From contig WRLP01000004.1 of NCBI GenBank assembly GCA_009777535.1, forward strand, positions 96,877 through 160,876: DNA of 64,000 nucleotides. The letters run 5' to 3'. Both the position numbers and the translations under genes were made by a program. Numbering within the stretch: position 1 is the first letter of the stretch; every line of letters starts with the position of its first letter. The stretch comes from Treponema sp. (GTDB lineage: Bacteria; Spirochaetota; Spirochaetia; Treponematales; Breznakiellaceae). The notes below the pieces were generated by a model. The model had not been told where the DNA came from and did not search any database. It was given only the letters and a program-made list of their open reading frames with translations. Positions 51,241 to 59,623 of the stretch are shown here, in pieces.

Positions 51241-52902
51241 TTACCTTCCTCTATTTTTCTTTATTCTGATTATACCAGCAACGGAACCGTAAAGCAACAG
51301 GAATAAAGCACAGAAAGTAAATAAGCGGGCAAGATAATCCCCGTATTTTGTATAAACCGTATCGCCTTTTACCAGGGGAATTTCGGCTGTTATCCATGCT
51401 TCCCGAAATGGCGGCGCCATAGCAATTACCCTGCCGCTGCCGTCAATGGCGCAGGTCTGGCCGGACGCTGTAGACCTGACCATGGAGCGCCGGTTTTCCA
51501 CACTCCTGAAAACAGCCATTGAAAGATGCTGATTCTGAGCCGGTAAGCTGCTCGACCAGGCGTCATTTGAAAGGTTCACCAAAACTTCGGCCCCATTACG
51601 CACAAAATCACGGGAAAGGTAGCCAAAAGTGTCCTCGAAACAAATCGGCGTTGAAAAGGTATAACCGGGCCCGGAAAACACGGTAGCCTCCGAGCCTTTC
51701 TCCCAAAAATGGGTATCCGCTTCCTTTAGGGCATTGTAAATAAAAGGAAACTGTTTTTCGTAGGGAAAATGCTCGGTAAAGGGAACAAGATGAAGTTTAC
51801 GGTATATATTGGTGATTTTCCCGCACTCAAACAACAGGGCGGCGTTATAATCGATACGGTAATCTTCGTATTCATTTGGGTTTTTTGATTGATCCCTGCG
51901 GGCGTCATCGTTGCCAATTACAAAGGGCACGTCCTTTTCTTCAAGATAATCGAGAAGCTCCTTTACGAGCGTCCAGTATGCGGGGCTGTCCCTGTAGGTT
52001 TCGTGCCAGTAGATTCTCGGTACAAAGGCGGTTTCCGGCCATACAACCATATCCGGCTTTGGCTCGGCCGCCAGGGCTTCATCGGAAAGCCTTTTTAGAA
52101 TTACAAGGTCGTTCCGGTATTCTTCCATTGCCTGCCGTGCAGTCGGGGCCTTGGAAGGCAGCCATGGATCGGTGTTGTGCTGAACAAGGGCGATTCTCGC
52201 CACAGAATACGAAGAATAATCCGTGTTAGCCGCAATGCCAAAAACAAGCGAGCCGGCAACGGCAGCCGCCCATACAATCGCTGAAATTTTTTCCCTTTGC
52301 AAAAATGAAAAGACTTCCCCCAGCGCCCCTTTAATGCCCGCGGAAAATTTCCAGTCCTTTAAGGCCGCCGCCAGCCAGGCCGACGGAAAAATAACAAGGG
52401 CGGAAACAGCCCACACACCGGCAATACTCGCAATTTGGATTAAAGGTATTACACGCCATTGGGAATAGCCGGTAACTCCGTATGAATAACCCAGAAAGCC
52501 TGTGGTGCGCAAATACTCATAGGCCAGCCATATCAGCCACTGTACTATGTATGAACGGCGGGGGAATAAAACATCCGACAGTTTCAATAAAAAAAACAGT
52601 GCTGCCATGTAAACAAGATAAATACTGCCGACAATAATTCCCGCCAGGGGGTGAAAGACACTGAGCCAGTAATTGAAAAGGCCGTATGCGGCATAACCAT
52701 AGACAGCGCCCCATGCGATACAGGCCGCCGGATTTGTTTTTTTTATAAGAATAAAGACCGGAATGTAGGCAAACCATGCAAGAAGGGGTATTCCGTTTTC
52801 GACAAGAAGATTGGGAAAAGACAAGGCAAAAAGAACAGACGACAGCGCAACAAGGCCAAAGTTGACCAGAATCGGCTTTATCCATCTGTTTTTTTTATCC
52901 AT
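51241..52902 (-). CDS. lnt: Apolipoprotein N-acyltransferase
   Basis: Adds the third acyl chain to lipoproteins in the inner membrane. The 553-residue protein has N-terminal membrane helices and a periplasmic nitrilase-like domain. The Glu of VVWPETAF, the Lys of RKLHLVPFTEHFP and the Cys of PICFEDTFG are the expected triad. The many lipoproteins in this window make it functionally central. It lies 12 nt downstream of the HU gene. Confidence 0.94.
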   Translation of the reverse strand: MDKKNRWIKPILVNFGLVALSSVLFALSFPNLLVENGIPLLAWFAYIPVFILIKKTNPAACIAWGAVYGYAAYGLFNYWLSVFHPLAGIIVGSIYLVYMAALFFLLKLSDVLFPRRSYIVQWLIWLAYEYLRTTGFLGYSYGVTGYSQWRVIPLIQIASIAGVWAVSALVIFPSAWLAAALKDWKFSAGIKGALGEVFSFLQREKISAIVWAAAVAGSLVFGIAANTDYSSYSVARIALVQHNTDPWLPSKAPTARQAMEEYRNDLVILKRLSDEALAAEPKPDMVVWPETAFVPRIYWHETYRDSPAYWTLVKELLDYLEEKDVPFVIGNDDARRDQSKNPNEYEDYRIDYNAALLFECGKITNIYRKLHLVPFTEHFPYEKQFPFIYNALKEADTHFWEKGSEATVFSGPGYTFSTPICFEDTFGYLSRDFVRNGAEVLVNLSNDAWSSSLPAQNQHLSMAVFRSVENRRSMVRSTASGQTCAIDGSGRVIAMAPPFREAWITAEIPLVKGDTVYTKYGDYLARLFTFCALFLLLYGSVAGIIRIKKNRGR

Positions 52903-52914
52903 TGATTTATTTTA

Positions 52915-53226
52915 TTACTGGGAATTATCTGCGATATTCCATGCTGCTTGTTTCAGCTCACGGCCGGAACGAAAAGCGACAACGCCATGAGAGCGGATCG
53001 TAATTGGCTCACCGGTTCTGGGATTGCGCGCCCTGGGACGAGCCTTGCGTACTTTAACTTCGAATGTTCCAAAGCCGCGCAGTTCTATCACCTGCCGCCG
53101 CATCAGGGCGTCTTTTATTTCATAAAGGCACAGATCGACGGCGCTGCGAATCTCACCGCGGCTCAACCCGGTTTTTTCGTACAGAGCGTCAATAATGTCG
53201 GCCTTTGTAAATTTCCTCGCTGCCAT
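52915..53226 (-). CDS. HU-family DNA-binding protein
   Basis: A 103-residue histone-like protein. The beta-arm signature is IELRGFGTFEVKVRKARPRARNPRTGEP, slightly modified from the usual GRNP pattern. N-terminal KADIIDALYEKTGLSRGEIR forms the dimer helices. It compacts and bends DNA. Located between rpsT and lnt on the same strand. Confidence 0.93.
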   Translation of the reverse strand: MAARKFTKADIIDALYEKTGLSRGEIRSAVDLCLYEIKDALMRRQVIELRGFGTFEVKVRKARPRARNPRTGEPITIRSHGVVAFRSGRELKQAAWNIADNSQ

Positions 53227-53262
53227 ATAGTCCCACGGAAAATATTAATTTAAATTGATCTA

Positions 53263-53535
53263 TTACACCGTTCTTAATTTATTATAAAACAGCTGCATTC
53301 TGGATTTCTTTCTGGCCGCGGCGTTTTTCGATATAATGCCTTTTCCAGCCGCCGTATCAATTTTTTTGACCATTTCTTTTAACGCCTCGTCTGCGCCGGG
53401 AAAATCTTTTTTCTGCGCCAAAACCTGGAACTTTTTCACACTGGTTCTTACCGCGCTTTTTGCAGATTTGTTGCGCAGACGCCGCTCTTCACTCTGCCGG
53501 TGCCGTTTCTCGGCCGAACTCTTCTTTTTTGCCAA
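53263..53535 (-). CDS. rpsT: 30S ribosomal protein S20
   Basis: A 90-residue, highly basic helical protein, starting [25 protein letters not shown] and with [22 protein letters not shown] near the C-terminus, typical S20. It lies 36 nt upstream of the HU gene. Confidence 0.95.
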   Translation of the reverse strand: MAKKKSSAEKRHRQSEERRLRNKSAKSAVRTSVKKFQVLAQKKDFPGADEALKEMVKKIDTAAGKGIISKNAAARKKSRMQLFYNKLRTV

Positions 53536-53596
53536 AGGTTACCCCCAAAAATTTAATTGTTAGTACTGCATGCGCCGTTTTAATGGCGTTTATAAG

Positions 53597-53767
53597 CTAT
53601 TTAAAGTCTGATGGACGACGTTCAAGCCGCTTGCACTTATCACACTCAGCGATATTTTTTACCTTGCCCTTCTCGAAGAGGGTTTTCATTTTAATCTCGC
53701 CCCCGCAAGAACACATGAATTTCTGAGTCGCGCTTGAAGTACGGCTGTTTTTACTAGACTGAGCCAT
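53597..53767 (-). CDS. Small zinc-ribbon protein
   Basis: About 56 residues with CSCGG and CDKCK, a CxC-CxxC zinc-ribbon pattern. I start at the ATG at 53767 because AGGAG lies just before it; the open frame upstream starts in a non-conserved segment. It may bind nucleic acid, but the family is not identified. Its upstream region meets the left end of a foldback element that carries TTGACA in this direction. Confidence 0.65.
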   Translation of the reverse strand: MAQSSKNSRTSSATQKFMCSCGGEIKMKTLFEKGKVKNIAECDKCKRLERRPSDFK

Positions 53768-53821
53768 TATTCTTTCTCCTATGTCTTGATAATGGGAAAT
53801 TAGCATGAAAGGGGTGGGAGT

Positions 53822-54109
53822 GTCAAGGAGGCTTTTCCACGGCTATGGCAGCAGCAGAAAGATGCCTAAAACACAACATAAAGCGGTGCGCGGCGGCGCA
53901 AAGCCCTTTCTCGGGCTGACGGTCTGATAGACATCTTTTTTTTCTGTAAAACTAGATAAACAATTATCAAGATTCTTTATTGTATGGTTCACTTTTTTAT
54001 AACCACGCCGATGCCCGAGAAAGGGCTTTGCGCCGCCACACACTGCTTCCGCTGGATTTTTTGGGCATCTTTCTGCAATTATCAAAGTAGTGAAACGCTG
54101 ACGTAAGGG
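53822..54109. repeat. Foldback repeat element, copy at 54 kb
   Basis: Left end GTCAAGGAGGCTTTTCCAC then GGCTATGGC; right end AAAGTAGTGAAACGCTGACG. Inside, AGAAAGATGCC and its inverse, and a perfect 25-bp pair starting GGCGGCGCAAAGCCC (53893-53917 against 54013-54037). The loop holds AT-rich DNA. Same family as 37077-37260. Non-coding, though it creates a spurious open frame on the minus strand. Confidence 0.8.
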
Positions 54110-54445
54110 AACCCACGCCGTAATCGCACGCCGCATTAGCGGCGATTTAATAAATTTCCTTACGATCGCCGACCGAAAGGAGGCATGCCTCCGATAGGGC
54201 TTTGCGTACCGCTTACATTGAATTTTTTGGGCATATATTTCTGTAATTGCCAAAGTAGTGAAACGCTTGCGAGTAATAAACCACGCCGTAATCGCACGCT
54301 GCATTAGCGGCGATTTAATAAATTTCCTTACGATCGCCGACCGAAAGGAGGCATGCCTCCGATAGGGCTTTGCGTACCGCTTACATTGAATTTTTTGGGC
54401 ATATATTTTTGCAATTGCCGCAGCAGTGGAACGCTGGCGTAAAGG
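54063..54445. repeat. ~167-bp tandem repeat units next to the foldback element
   Basis: GGGCATNTNTTTC starts recur at 54063, 54229 and 54397 (166 and 168 bp). The segment beginning CACGCCGTAATCGCACGC, with GATCGCCGACCGAAAGGAGG, is present twice with one base difference over more than 110 bp. Right-end motifs (AGTAGTGAAACGC) belong to the foldback family. Non-coding. Confidence 0.8.
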
Positions 54446-54476
54446 AATTAAACATCCTTCAATCGATTTTTTTACA

Positions 54477-54596
54477 CAAGGAAACGGCGTTACCAACATT
54501 GGTCAAATAGCTTTTTACGGCTGCACAGGGCTTACAAGTGTAAGGTTTCAGGGTACTATCAATATTGTATATTTTTCAAATTTGCCTGACCAGTGA
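54477..54596 (+). pseudogene. Relic of a BspA-type leucine-rich-repeat surface protein
   Basis: The translation TQGNGVTNIGQIAFYGCTGL continues TSVRFQGTI and stops at TGA 54594-54596. It matches one LRR_5/BspA repeat (NGVTSIGxxAFxGCTxLTSV) typical of treponeme surface proteins. There is no start codon or upstream body; a repeat array abuts it. The stretch 54597-54705 holds nothing recognisable except the ribosome-binding site of the next gene. Confidence 0.65.
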
Positions 54597-54705
54597 AAGA
54601 CGGTTACCGAGAGCAGCGGCAATTTTTGCAGGGGTGCTGGTTCTTGGATAGGTTTCACCGGAGATTGCTTCATCTGTAGATAAAGCTAAAGTTAAGGAGA
54701 AAAAA

Positions 54706-55161
54706 ATGGCAAATAGCAAAAGGTTCTGGTTGGGAATACCGGTAGTGGCGCTGGTTTTCGTAATGATGGTTATAGGGTGTGATAGTGGATCGAATAGTGA
54801 AATTAACTATCTTGCTACACTTAATCTCAGTACCGGAAATCCTGATGCCGCCGCATTATCTGCCGGCGGATTAAATCAAGTTCAATTTAACGAAATTAGA
54901 GATGCCGCCAGTGGGAGCTTTCGAGGCTGGCATTTAAACGAAGATGGAGAATTGGAAATGTATTGGACAGACAGGAGTGAATCAAATTTTGATAGTGTAG
55001 CAGATGCTTTAAAGGCACTTTTCGGTGAAAAATACAGAGGTTCTGATGAGGGCAAACTTTATGCGGACAGTGATTATTACTTTATAACTTTATATACTCA
55101 TAGAACACAATATGATGGCAAGTATCTTCCTGCTGGAACCATGCAGGTAGGTTTCTATTAA
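54706..55161 (+). CDS. Hypothetical lipoprotein
   Basis: A 151-residue protein with a lipoprotein signal (VALVFVMMVIGC, Cys25) and an Asn/Ser-rich linker. The remaining ~110 residues include WHLNEDGELEMYWTDRSESN. No family is recognised. AAGGAG precedes the ATG. It lies just after the BspA relic and repeat array, a likely site of gene turnover, and only 30 bp before the convergent tRNA-Asn. Confidence 0.65.
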   Translation: MANSKRFWLGIPVVALVFVMMVIGCDSGSNSEINYLATLNLSTGNPDAAALSAGGLNQVQFNEIRDAASGSFRGWHLNEDGELEMYWTDRSESNFDSVADALKALFGEKYRGSDEGKLYADSDYYFITLYTHRTQYDGKYLPAGTMQVGFY

Positions 55162-55187
55162 AAAAAAAGCCGCCCTTCCGGACGGCC
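55160..55187 (-). terminator. Terminator of tRNA-Asn
   Basis: On the minus strand: 7-bp stem GCCGTCC/GGGCGGC with a GGAA tetraloop, followed by nine T. It ends 5 nt after the tRNA 3' end and also abuts the stop of the convergent lipoprotein gene. Confidence 0.8.
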
Positions 55188-55191
55188 TTCA

Positions 55192-55264
55192 CTCCCCCGC
55201 GCGGATTCGAACCACGGACCCAGTGGTTAACAGCCACTTGCTCTGCCAGCTGAGCTACAGGGGA
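55192..55264 (-). tRNA. tRNA-Asn(GTT)
   Basis: Acceptor TCCCCTG/CGGGGGA, D-arm with GCTCAGCTGGCAGAGC, anticodon stem AGTGG/CCACT with loop CTGTTAA (anticodon GTT), T-arm with GGTTCGAATCC, discriminator G. CCA is not encoded. It is followed by an intrinsic terminator and preceded by its own promoter. Confidence 0.96.
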
Positions 55265-55275
55265 TAATCTATCTA

Positions 55276-55304
55276 AAACTATCAAATCTCCCGGTTTTAG
55301 TCAA
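55276..55304 (-). promoter_or_regulatory. Promoter of tRNA-Asn
   Basis: TTGACT (55304-55299), 17-bp spacer, TAGTTT (55281-55276) on the minus strand, about 12 nt before the tRNA 5' end. The -10 is weak. Confidence 0.5.
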
Positions 55305-55335
55305 TACGTGGCTGCGGCTGCACTACACAGTCTTG

Positions 55336-56982
55336 TCACTCCACCCCCGCATCCGCCGCCATTTTAGCGCCCATCTCTCTCAATAAATATTTCTGAACTT
55401 TGCCACTTTGGGTAAGGGGGAAACTGTCAACAAAAAATACATATTTCGGAATTTTATAACGGCTGATTTTTCCATGGCAGAAGTCGCGGACATCTTCTTC
55501 TTTTACGGCAGCATCAGGGTGAAGTACGATAAACGCCGCTACTTCCTCTCCGTATTTTTCACTGGAAATGCCCACTATCTGGGCATCCTTAACTCCGGGC
55601 ATGGTGTATAAAAAGTCCTCAACTTCCTTGGGGTAAACATTCTCTCCGCCGCGGATGATCATGTCTTTTATGCGTCCGGTAACCTTAAAGTTTCCGTTAT
55701 TGTCTTTTACCCCCAGGTCGCCTGAGTGGAGCCAGCCTTTTTCGTCAATGCACTGGGCAGTGGCTTCGGGCATCTTGTAATAGCACTTCATTGTATTGTA
55801 GCCGCGGCAGCAGAATTCTCCGTGCACGCCGTCGGGACACTCTTCGCCGGTTTGTGCATCGCGGATTGTAACATCAACGCCGGGCAGGGCGCGGCCGACT
55901 GTTTCCACTTTTGTTTCAAGGTTGTCATAGTAGCGGGTCTGGGTCATAACAGGCGATGATTCTGTCAGGCCGTAACAGATCGTAACTTCCTTCATGTGCA
56001 TCAGTTCAATAACCTGGCGCATTGTTTCGATCGGGCAGGGAGAGCCCGCCATTATTCCGGTTCGCAGGCTTGAAAGATCGAACATCTTAAACATGGGGTG
56101 ATTAAGCTCGGCAATGAACATTGTCGGCACTCCGTACAGCGCCGTGCATTTTTCTTTTTGAACAGCCGCCAGTACATGGAGCGGATCGAACCATTCGACA
56201 ATGGCCGCCGTACTACCGTGGGTAAGGATCGCCATCATTCCCAATACAAGACCAAAGCAGTGAAACAGGGGAACAGGCAGACATACAATGTCTTTTTCGG
56301 TAAGGCGCTGGTTGTCGCCGATACCAAGGCCGTTATTCAAAATGTTCCTGTGCGTAAGCATGACACCTTTTGGAAAACCAGTAGTCCCGCTGGTGTACTG
56401 CATATTGACCACATCATCGCAATTAAGCGTGGCTTCGATTTCCCGCAGTTTCGCATCATCGCTGTGCTGCCCCACAAGCAGTAGTTCGTTAAAACTGTAC
56501 ATCCCCCGGTGCTTCTGCTGTCCGATATAGACAATGTTTTTTAAGTATGGAAATTTTTCGGATTCCAGATGCCCGCGCTGCGAGGTTTTAAGTTCCGGTA
56601 TCAGTTCATTTACCATGGCGATATAATCAGAATCCCGCCAACCGTCGATTAAGCACAGGCAGACCATATCCGACTGCTTCAGTACATATTCAAGTTCATG
56701 CGTCTTGTAACCCGTATTCACGGTAATAATAACCAGCCCCAGCCTGGCGCAGGCAAAAAACACCGTATTCCAGTCCGGTACATTGGTCGCCCATATCCCG
56801 ACATGGTCGCCCTTTTTTAAGCCAATCGAAAGAAAGCCGAGAGCGAGTTCTGTTACACGCTTATTGAATTCGGCATAAGTAAAACGCAGGTTGCGATCCG
56901 CATATACTATAAAATCATGATCCGGCTGGGCTTCTGCTTTTTCGCATAAAAGGCCGCCAAGAGTCTTTTCAATGTATTTCAT
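55336..56982 (-). CDS. AMP-dependent acyl-CoA synthetase/ligase
   Basis: Activates a carboxylic acid to its CoA thioester through an acyl-adenylate. The 548-residue protein has the P-loop [19 protein letters not shown], the YGLTESSPV segment, and the C-terminal [20 protein letters not shown] lid. No membrane anchor is seen. Medium- or long-chain fatty acids are plausible. AGGGAAAAT precedes the ATG. An XRE-cupin regulator gene 28 nt upstream suggests local regulation. Confidence 0.9.
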   Translation of the reverse strand: MKYIEKTLGGLLCEKAEAQPDHDFIVYADRNLRFTYAEFNKRVTELALGFLSIGLKKGDHVGIWATNVPDWNTVFFACARLGLVIITVNTGYKTHELEYVLKQSDMVCLCLIDGWRDSDYIAMVNELIPELKTSQRGHLESEKFPYLKNIVYIGQQKHRGMYSFNELLLVGQHSDDAKLREIEATLNCDDVVNMQYTSGTTGFPKGVMLTHRNILNNGLGIGDNQRLTEKDIVCLPVPLFHCFGLVLGMMAILTHGSTAAIVEWFDPLHVLAAVQKEKCTALYGVPTMFIAELNHPMFKMFDLSSLRTGIMAGSPCPIETMRQVIELMHMKEVTICYGLTESSPVMTQTRYYDNLETKVETVGRALPGVDVTIRDAQTGEECPDGVHGEFCCRGYNTMKCYYKMPEATAQCIDEKGWLHSGDLGVKDNNGNFKVTGRIKDMIIRGGENVYPKEVEDFLYTMPGVKDAQIVGISSEKYGEEVAAFIVLHPDAAVKEEDVRDFCHGKISRYKIPKYVFFVDSFPLTQSGKVQKYLLREMGAKMAADAGVE

Positions 56983-57010
56983 ATTTTCCCTATTCCCTGG
57001 TCCCCGGCAC

Positions 57011-57601
57011 CTAAACCGGCGTATAAATAACGGCGAGTATTTTCACCGGCTGTGAGTCGGCGCATAACAGGCGGTGAGGCACAATTGAATCATAATAAAC
57101 CGAATCTCCGGCTTTCAGCGTATGCGATTCCGTTCCGTACTCCAGCGAAAGATTCCCCGAAAGAACATGGATAAATTCCTCGCCCTCATGGGCGGACTTT
57201 TCCTGAACCGCGTCCGTTTCTATATCGACAATAAACGGCTCCATGTGCCGTCCGTTTTTATCAGCGGCCAGCGCCTTGAAACTCAATCCCTGCTGATCCT
57301 TCTTTGCGGCGCCGGCTTGTTTTTCCGGCAGCCCTGTTTTGAAGCGCTCCGAAGCGGCGGCCTCCCCTGCCCTCGTGATAACCGGCCCAAGCTTTTCCTG
57401 ATCATCCAGCAGGGTACCAAGCCGTACCCCCAGGGCCCGCGCTATTTTGATAAGCGGTGCAAGACCGGGAATGTGTCCCTCGTCTTCAATTTTTTCGATT
57501 AGGTTAACAGGAATGCCGCTTCTTTCGGCCAGTGTTTCCCTGCTAATTGAGTAAGTGCTGCGTAATTCAGCAATTCGTTGTCCGGGTGTTTGTGTTGCCA
57601 T
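57011..57601 (-). CDS. XRE-family regulator with C-terminal cupin domain
   Basis: A helix-turn-helix at residues ~8-62 ([20 protein letters not shown] ... [18 protein letters not shown]) followed by a cupin sensor domain ([17 protein letters not shown] ... [14 protein letters not shown]). The class is often found beside acyl-CoA synthetases, as here. The start is ATG 57601; the open frame upstream reads into the divergent gene. TATACT ends 8 nt before the ATG with no Shine-Dalgarno. Confidence 0.88.
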   Translation of the reverse strand: MATQTPGQRIAELRSTYSISRETLAERSGIPVNLIEKIEDEGHIPGLAPLIKIARALGVRLGTLLDDQEKLGPVITRAGEAAASERFKTGLPEKQAGAAKKDQQGLSFKALAADKNGRHMEPFIVDIETDAVQEKSAHEGEEFIHVLSGNLSLEYGTESHTLKAGDSVYYDSIVPHRLLCADSQPVKILAVIYTPV

Positions 57602-57683
57602 AATAAGGCAGTATATCAATTTTATGCAAATCAATGCAAATGCCCGCCTTGAAATAAACGATTTCTTCATGAATACTGTCACC
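57602..57683. promoter_or_regulatory. Divergent promoter region between XRE-cupin and coiled-coil genes
   Basis: Minus strand: TTGCAT (57639-57634), 18 bp, TATACT (57615-57610), 8 nt to ATG. Plus strand: TTGAAA (57649-57654), 17 bp, AATACT (57672-57677), 6 nt to ATG 57684. The arrangement suggests leaderless transcripts both ways. Confidence 0.5.
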
Positions 57684-58277
57684 ATGGGAAGAATAAAAAG
57701 TGCACTGGAAATCGCCATGGAGCGAAGCGATTCCATTAAGGGCGATAAGGGGAGCATTGATCAATTTGATGCAAAACAAAAGGGAAAAAAACTTGCCAGT
57801 TCGTTTTTAGCCGGAGATATCAATCTTGCTGATGAAATAAAAGCCATGCCACCGGAACAACAGGGAAGCCTTAAACAGGGTATTTTTGATGTACTGATTT
57901 CCATGATCAGTCTGCCTGTTACGGAAGAAGATGAAAAACGAATCGGAGTTATCGGCAAGGGCATGCAACTGGTAATAAGCGGCAGCGAGTTTTCTTCATT
58001 GTATAAACAGTTAAGCGCTGCGCTTTCCCAGTACCTAAAGGAAGCCGTTCAATACGAAGAGGCAATCCGCAGGCAATATGCTCCAAAACTCCGTCAAAAA
58101 GAAGAGGAGCTTTCGAGGCGCATCGGGCGGGAAGTTCGCATAGACCCCTTCCAGGATCCGGAGTTTGTCGCATTTTATAATCAAAACATGGGTGTTCTAA
58201 AAAACAACTACCAGACCGCTATCGATCAGGGCAAGGAAGAAATACGCCGTCTGTTTGAAAAAGATAGACCGGCTTAA
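57684..58277 (+). CDS. Hypothetical coiled-coil protein
   Basis: About 197 residues: GRIKSALEIAMERSDSIKGD at the start, then largely helical, charged sequence (YLKEAVQYEEAIRRQYAPK, RQKEEELSRR) and no membrane segment or signal peptide. The start is chosen from the promoter position and loss of family-like sequence upstream; in-frame ATGs at 57669 and 57624 remain possible. Function unknown; seemingly conserved among treponemes by impression only. Confidence 0.6.
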   Translation: MGRIKSALEIAMERSDSIKGDKGSIDQFDAKQKGKKLASSFLAGDINLADEIKAMPPEQQGSLKQGIFDVLISMISLPVTEEDEKRIGVIGKGMQLVISGSEFSSLYKQLSAALSQYLKEAVQYEEAIRRQYAPKLRQKEEELSRRIGREVRIDPFQDPEFVAFYNQNMGVLKNNYQTAIDQGKEEIRRLFEKDRPA

Positions 58278-58630
58278 ATTTCCCTGTTTCCGCCCGACCT
58301 GAGGCCGCCTTCATAAAGTTTCCCGCATGCAAGAAACATGGAAAGTTTGGTTCCCGCAAGAATAATGCCCGCATTCTCGGCCATTTCGATCATATCACGG
58401 CCCGGCATCTTGCCCCGCACAAAAATTACGGCGTGGATATCCAGCAGTTCACAAGTGCGTATTACCTGGGGATTAACAAGTCCGGTTAACAACAGTACCC
58501 TTTCTTTTACAAAGGCCATCACATCACTCATAAGATCCGCCCCGCAGGCGGAAGCTACTTCAATATCCGCGGTATCTTCACCAGTAAAAAATTGTCCTTC
58601 CAGCAATGCAACTGCCTGCGCTACGGTCAT
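58274..58630 (-). CDS. DRTGG-domain protein
   Basis: A 118-residue single-domain protein with the DRTGG layout: LLEGQFFTGEDTADIEVASACGADLMSDVM, VLLLTGLVNPQVIRTCELLDIHAVIFV. DRTGG domains bind nucleotides or occur beside CBS/hydrogenase-linked regulators. No partner gene is adjacent. GAGGAATATA precedes the ATG. Its end overlaps the convergent coiled-coil gene by 4 bp. Confidence 0.75.
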   Translation of the reverse strand: MTVAQAVALLEGQFFTGEDTADIEVASACGADLMSDVMAFVKERVLLLTGLVNPQVIRTCELLDIHAVIFVRGKMPGRDMIEMAENAGIILAGTKLSMFLACGKLYEGGLRSGGNREI

Positions 58631-58676
58631 TATATTCCTCTATTGTTTGGAAATTATACGTTAACTTAATAATAGT

Positions 58677-58731
58677 AAAAAAAGGCTCTATAGGCAATAG
58701 AGTTGTTCGGAAACTTCAGTTTCAGAACAAC
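58677..58731 (-). terminator. Tandem hairpins and terminator after the sugar ABC operon
   Basis: On the minus strand: first GTTGTTC(T)GAAACT...AGTTTC(C)GAACAAC (58731-58702), then CTCTAT-TGCCT-ATAGAG (58702-58686), followed by CC and seven T. The second hairpin fits an intrinsic terminator for the transport genes ending at 58790. Confidence 0.75.
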
Positions 58732-58789
58732 ACCCTTATTAAAACTGCACTTTTGTAGGGCCTTAGCCCGAACAAGTCCAATGGTTTTA

Positions 58790-59623
58790 TCAACCCTTTA
58801 CGGCTCCGGCGGTTAATCCTTTTATAAATTGCTTGCTCATCAACAAATACATTAAGATAACTGGTATCGCCGAAAGAGTAAGTACGGCCAAAACCTTTGA
58901 CCAGTCGGTCTGATACTGTCCGAAAAGCCGGGTAACTCCCAGCAGCAGGGTTTTTGCCCGGTCGTCCGTGATAAAAATCAACGGGAACCACAGATCGTTC
59001 CAGAATGGTACAAGGTTATAGATCGCCGTTGTTGCCAGGGCAGGCTTCAGGAGCGGTGTGATGATCCGTACAAAAACGCCAAAACGGCCGGCGCCGTCGA
59101 TTATTCCGGCTTCAGTTAGTTCGAAGGGGATTTCGCGGATAAAAGCCGTCAGAATGAACACCGCAATCGGAATGCCCATTGCTGTATATACAGGGATAAG
59201 CGACCAGACTGTATTGATAAGCCCAAGAAACCGGATTAGTTCCAGTATTCTTATTGATGCAATTTTAATCGGAAGCATCATTCCGGCAATAAAGAAAAAA
59301 TATATAACCCTGGAAGTTTTTCCCCGCATATTTGCAAGGGCATACGCCGCCAAACTTCCCGCAATCAATAGCAGGGTTAGTGAAAGAACAACCGCGATAA
59401 AACTGTTCTTAAAATAGACAAGGAAATCGCCGTCGCCAAGCACTGTGCTATAGTTGATAAAATTCCATTTTTCGGGAAGCCCGAACGGGTTTTGATAAAT
59501 CGAAAGCCGATCTTTGAAAGAATTAATTACCATCACCCAAAGCGGGAAGAGTACGATCAATGACCACAAGACAAGAACGATATGTGATGCAATATGCCGG
59601 TTTTGTTTTTTTATTGATGCCAT
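58790..59623 (-). CDS. Sugar ABC transporter permease (MalG-like)
   Basis: A 277-residue inner-membrane protein with about six transmembrane helices. The EAA loop reads ELTEAGIIDGAGRFGVFVRIITPLLKPA, the site that contacts the ATPase. It pairs with the MalF-like permease upstream (stop and start adjacent). No ATPase gene is present in the operon, so a shared ATPase elsewhere is needed. Confidence 0.92.
   Translation of the reverse strand: MASIKKQNRHIASHIVLVLWSLIVLFPLWVMVINSFKDRLSIYQNPFGLPEKWNFINYSTVLGDGDFLVYFKNSFIAVVLSLTLLLIAGSLAAYALANMRGKTSRVIYFFFIAGMMLPIKIASIRILELIRFLGLINTVWSLIPVYTAMGIPIAVFILTAFIREIPFELTEAGIIDGAGRFGVFVRIITPLLKPALATTAIYNLVPFWNDLWFPLIFITDDRAKTLLLGVTRLFGQYQTDWSKVLAVLTLSAIPVILMYLLMSKQFIKGLTAGAVKG

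Noticed and set aside
53822..54445. Possible CRISPR array
   Set aside because: Units are ~167 bp and nearly identical throughout, with no short repeats and unique spacers, and no cas genes.
53843..54499. Minus-strand open frame of 218 codons with repeated basic peptides
   Set aside because: It lies wholly within the foldback and tandem DNA repeats; the repeated peptides follow the DNA units. No ribosome-binding site or family likeness.
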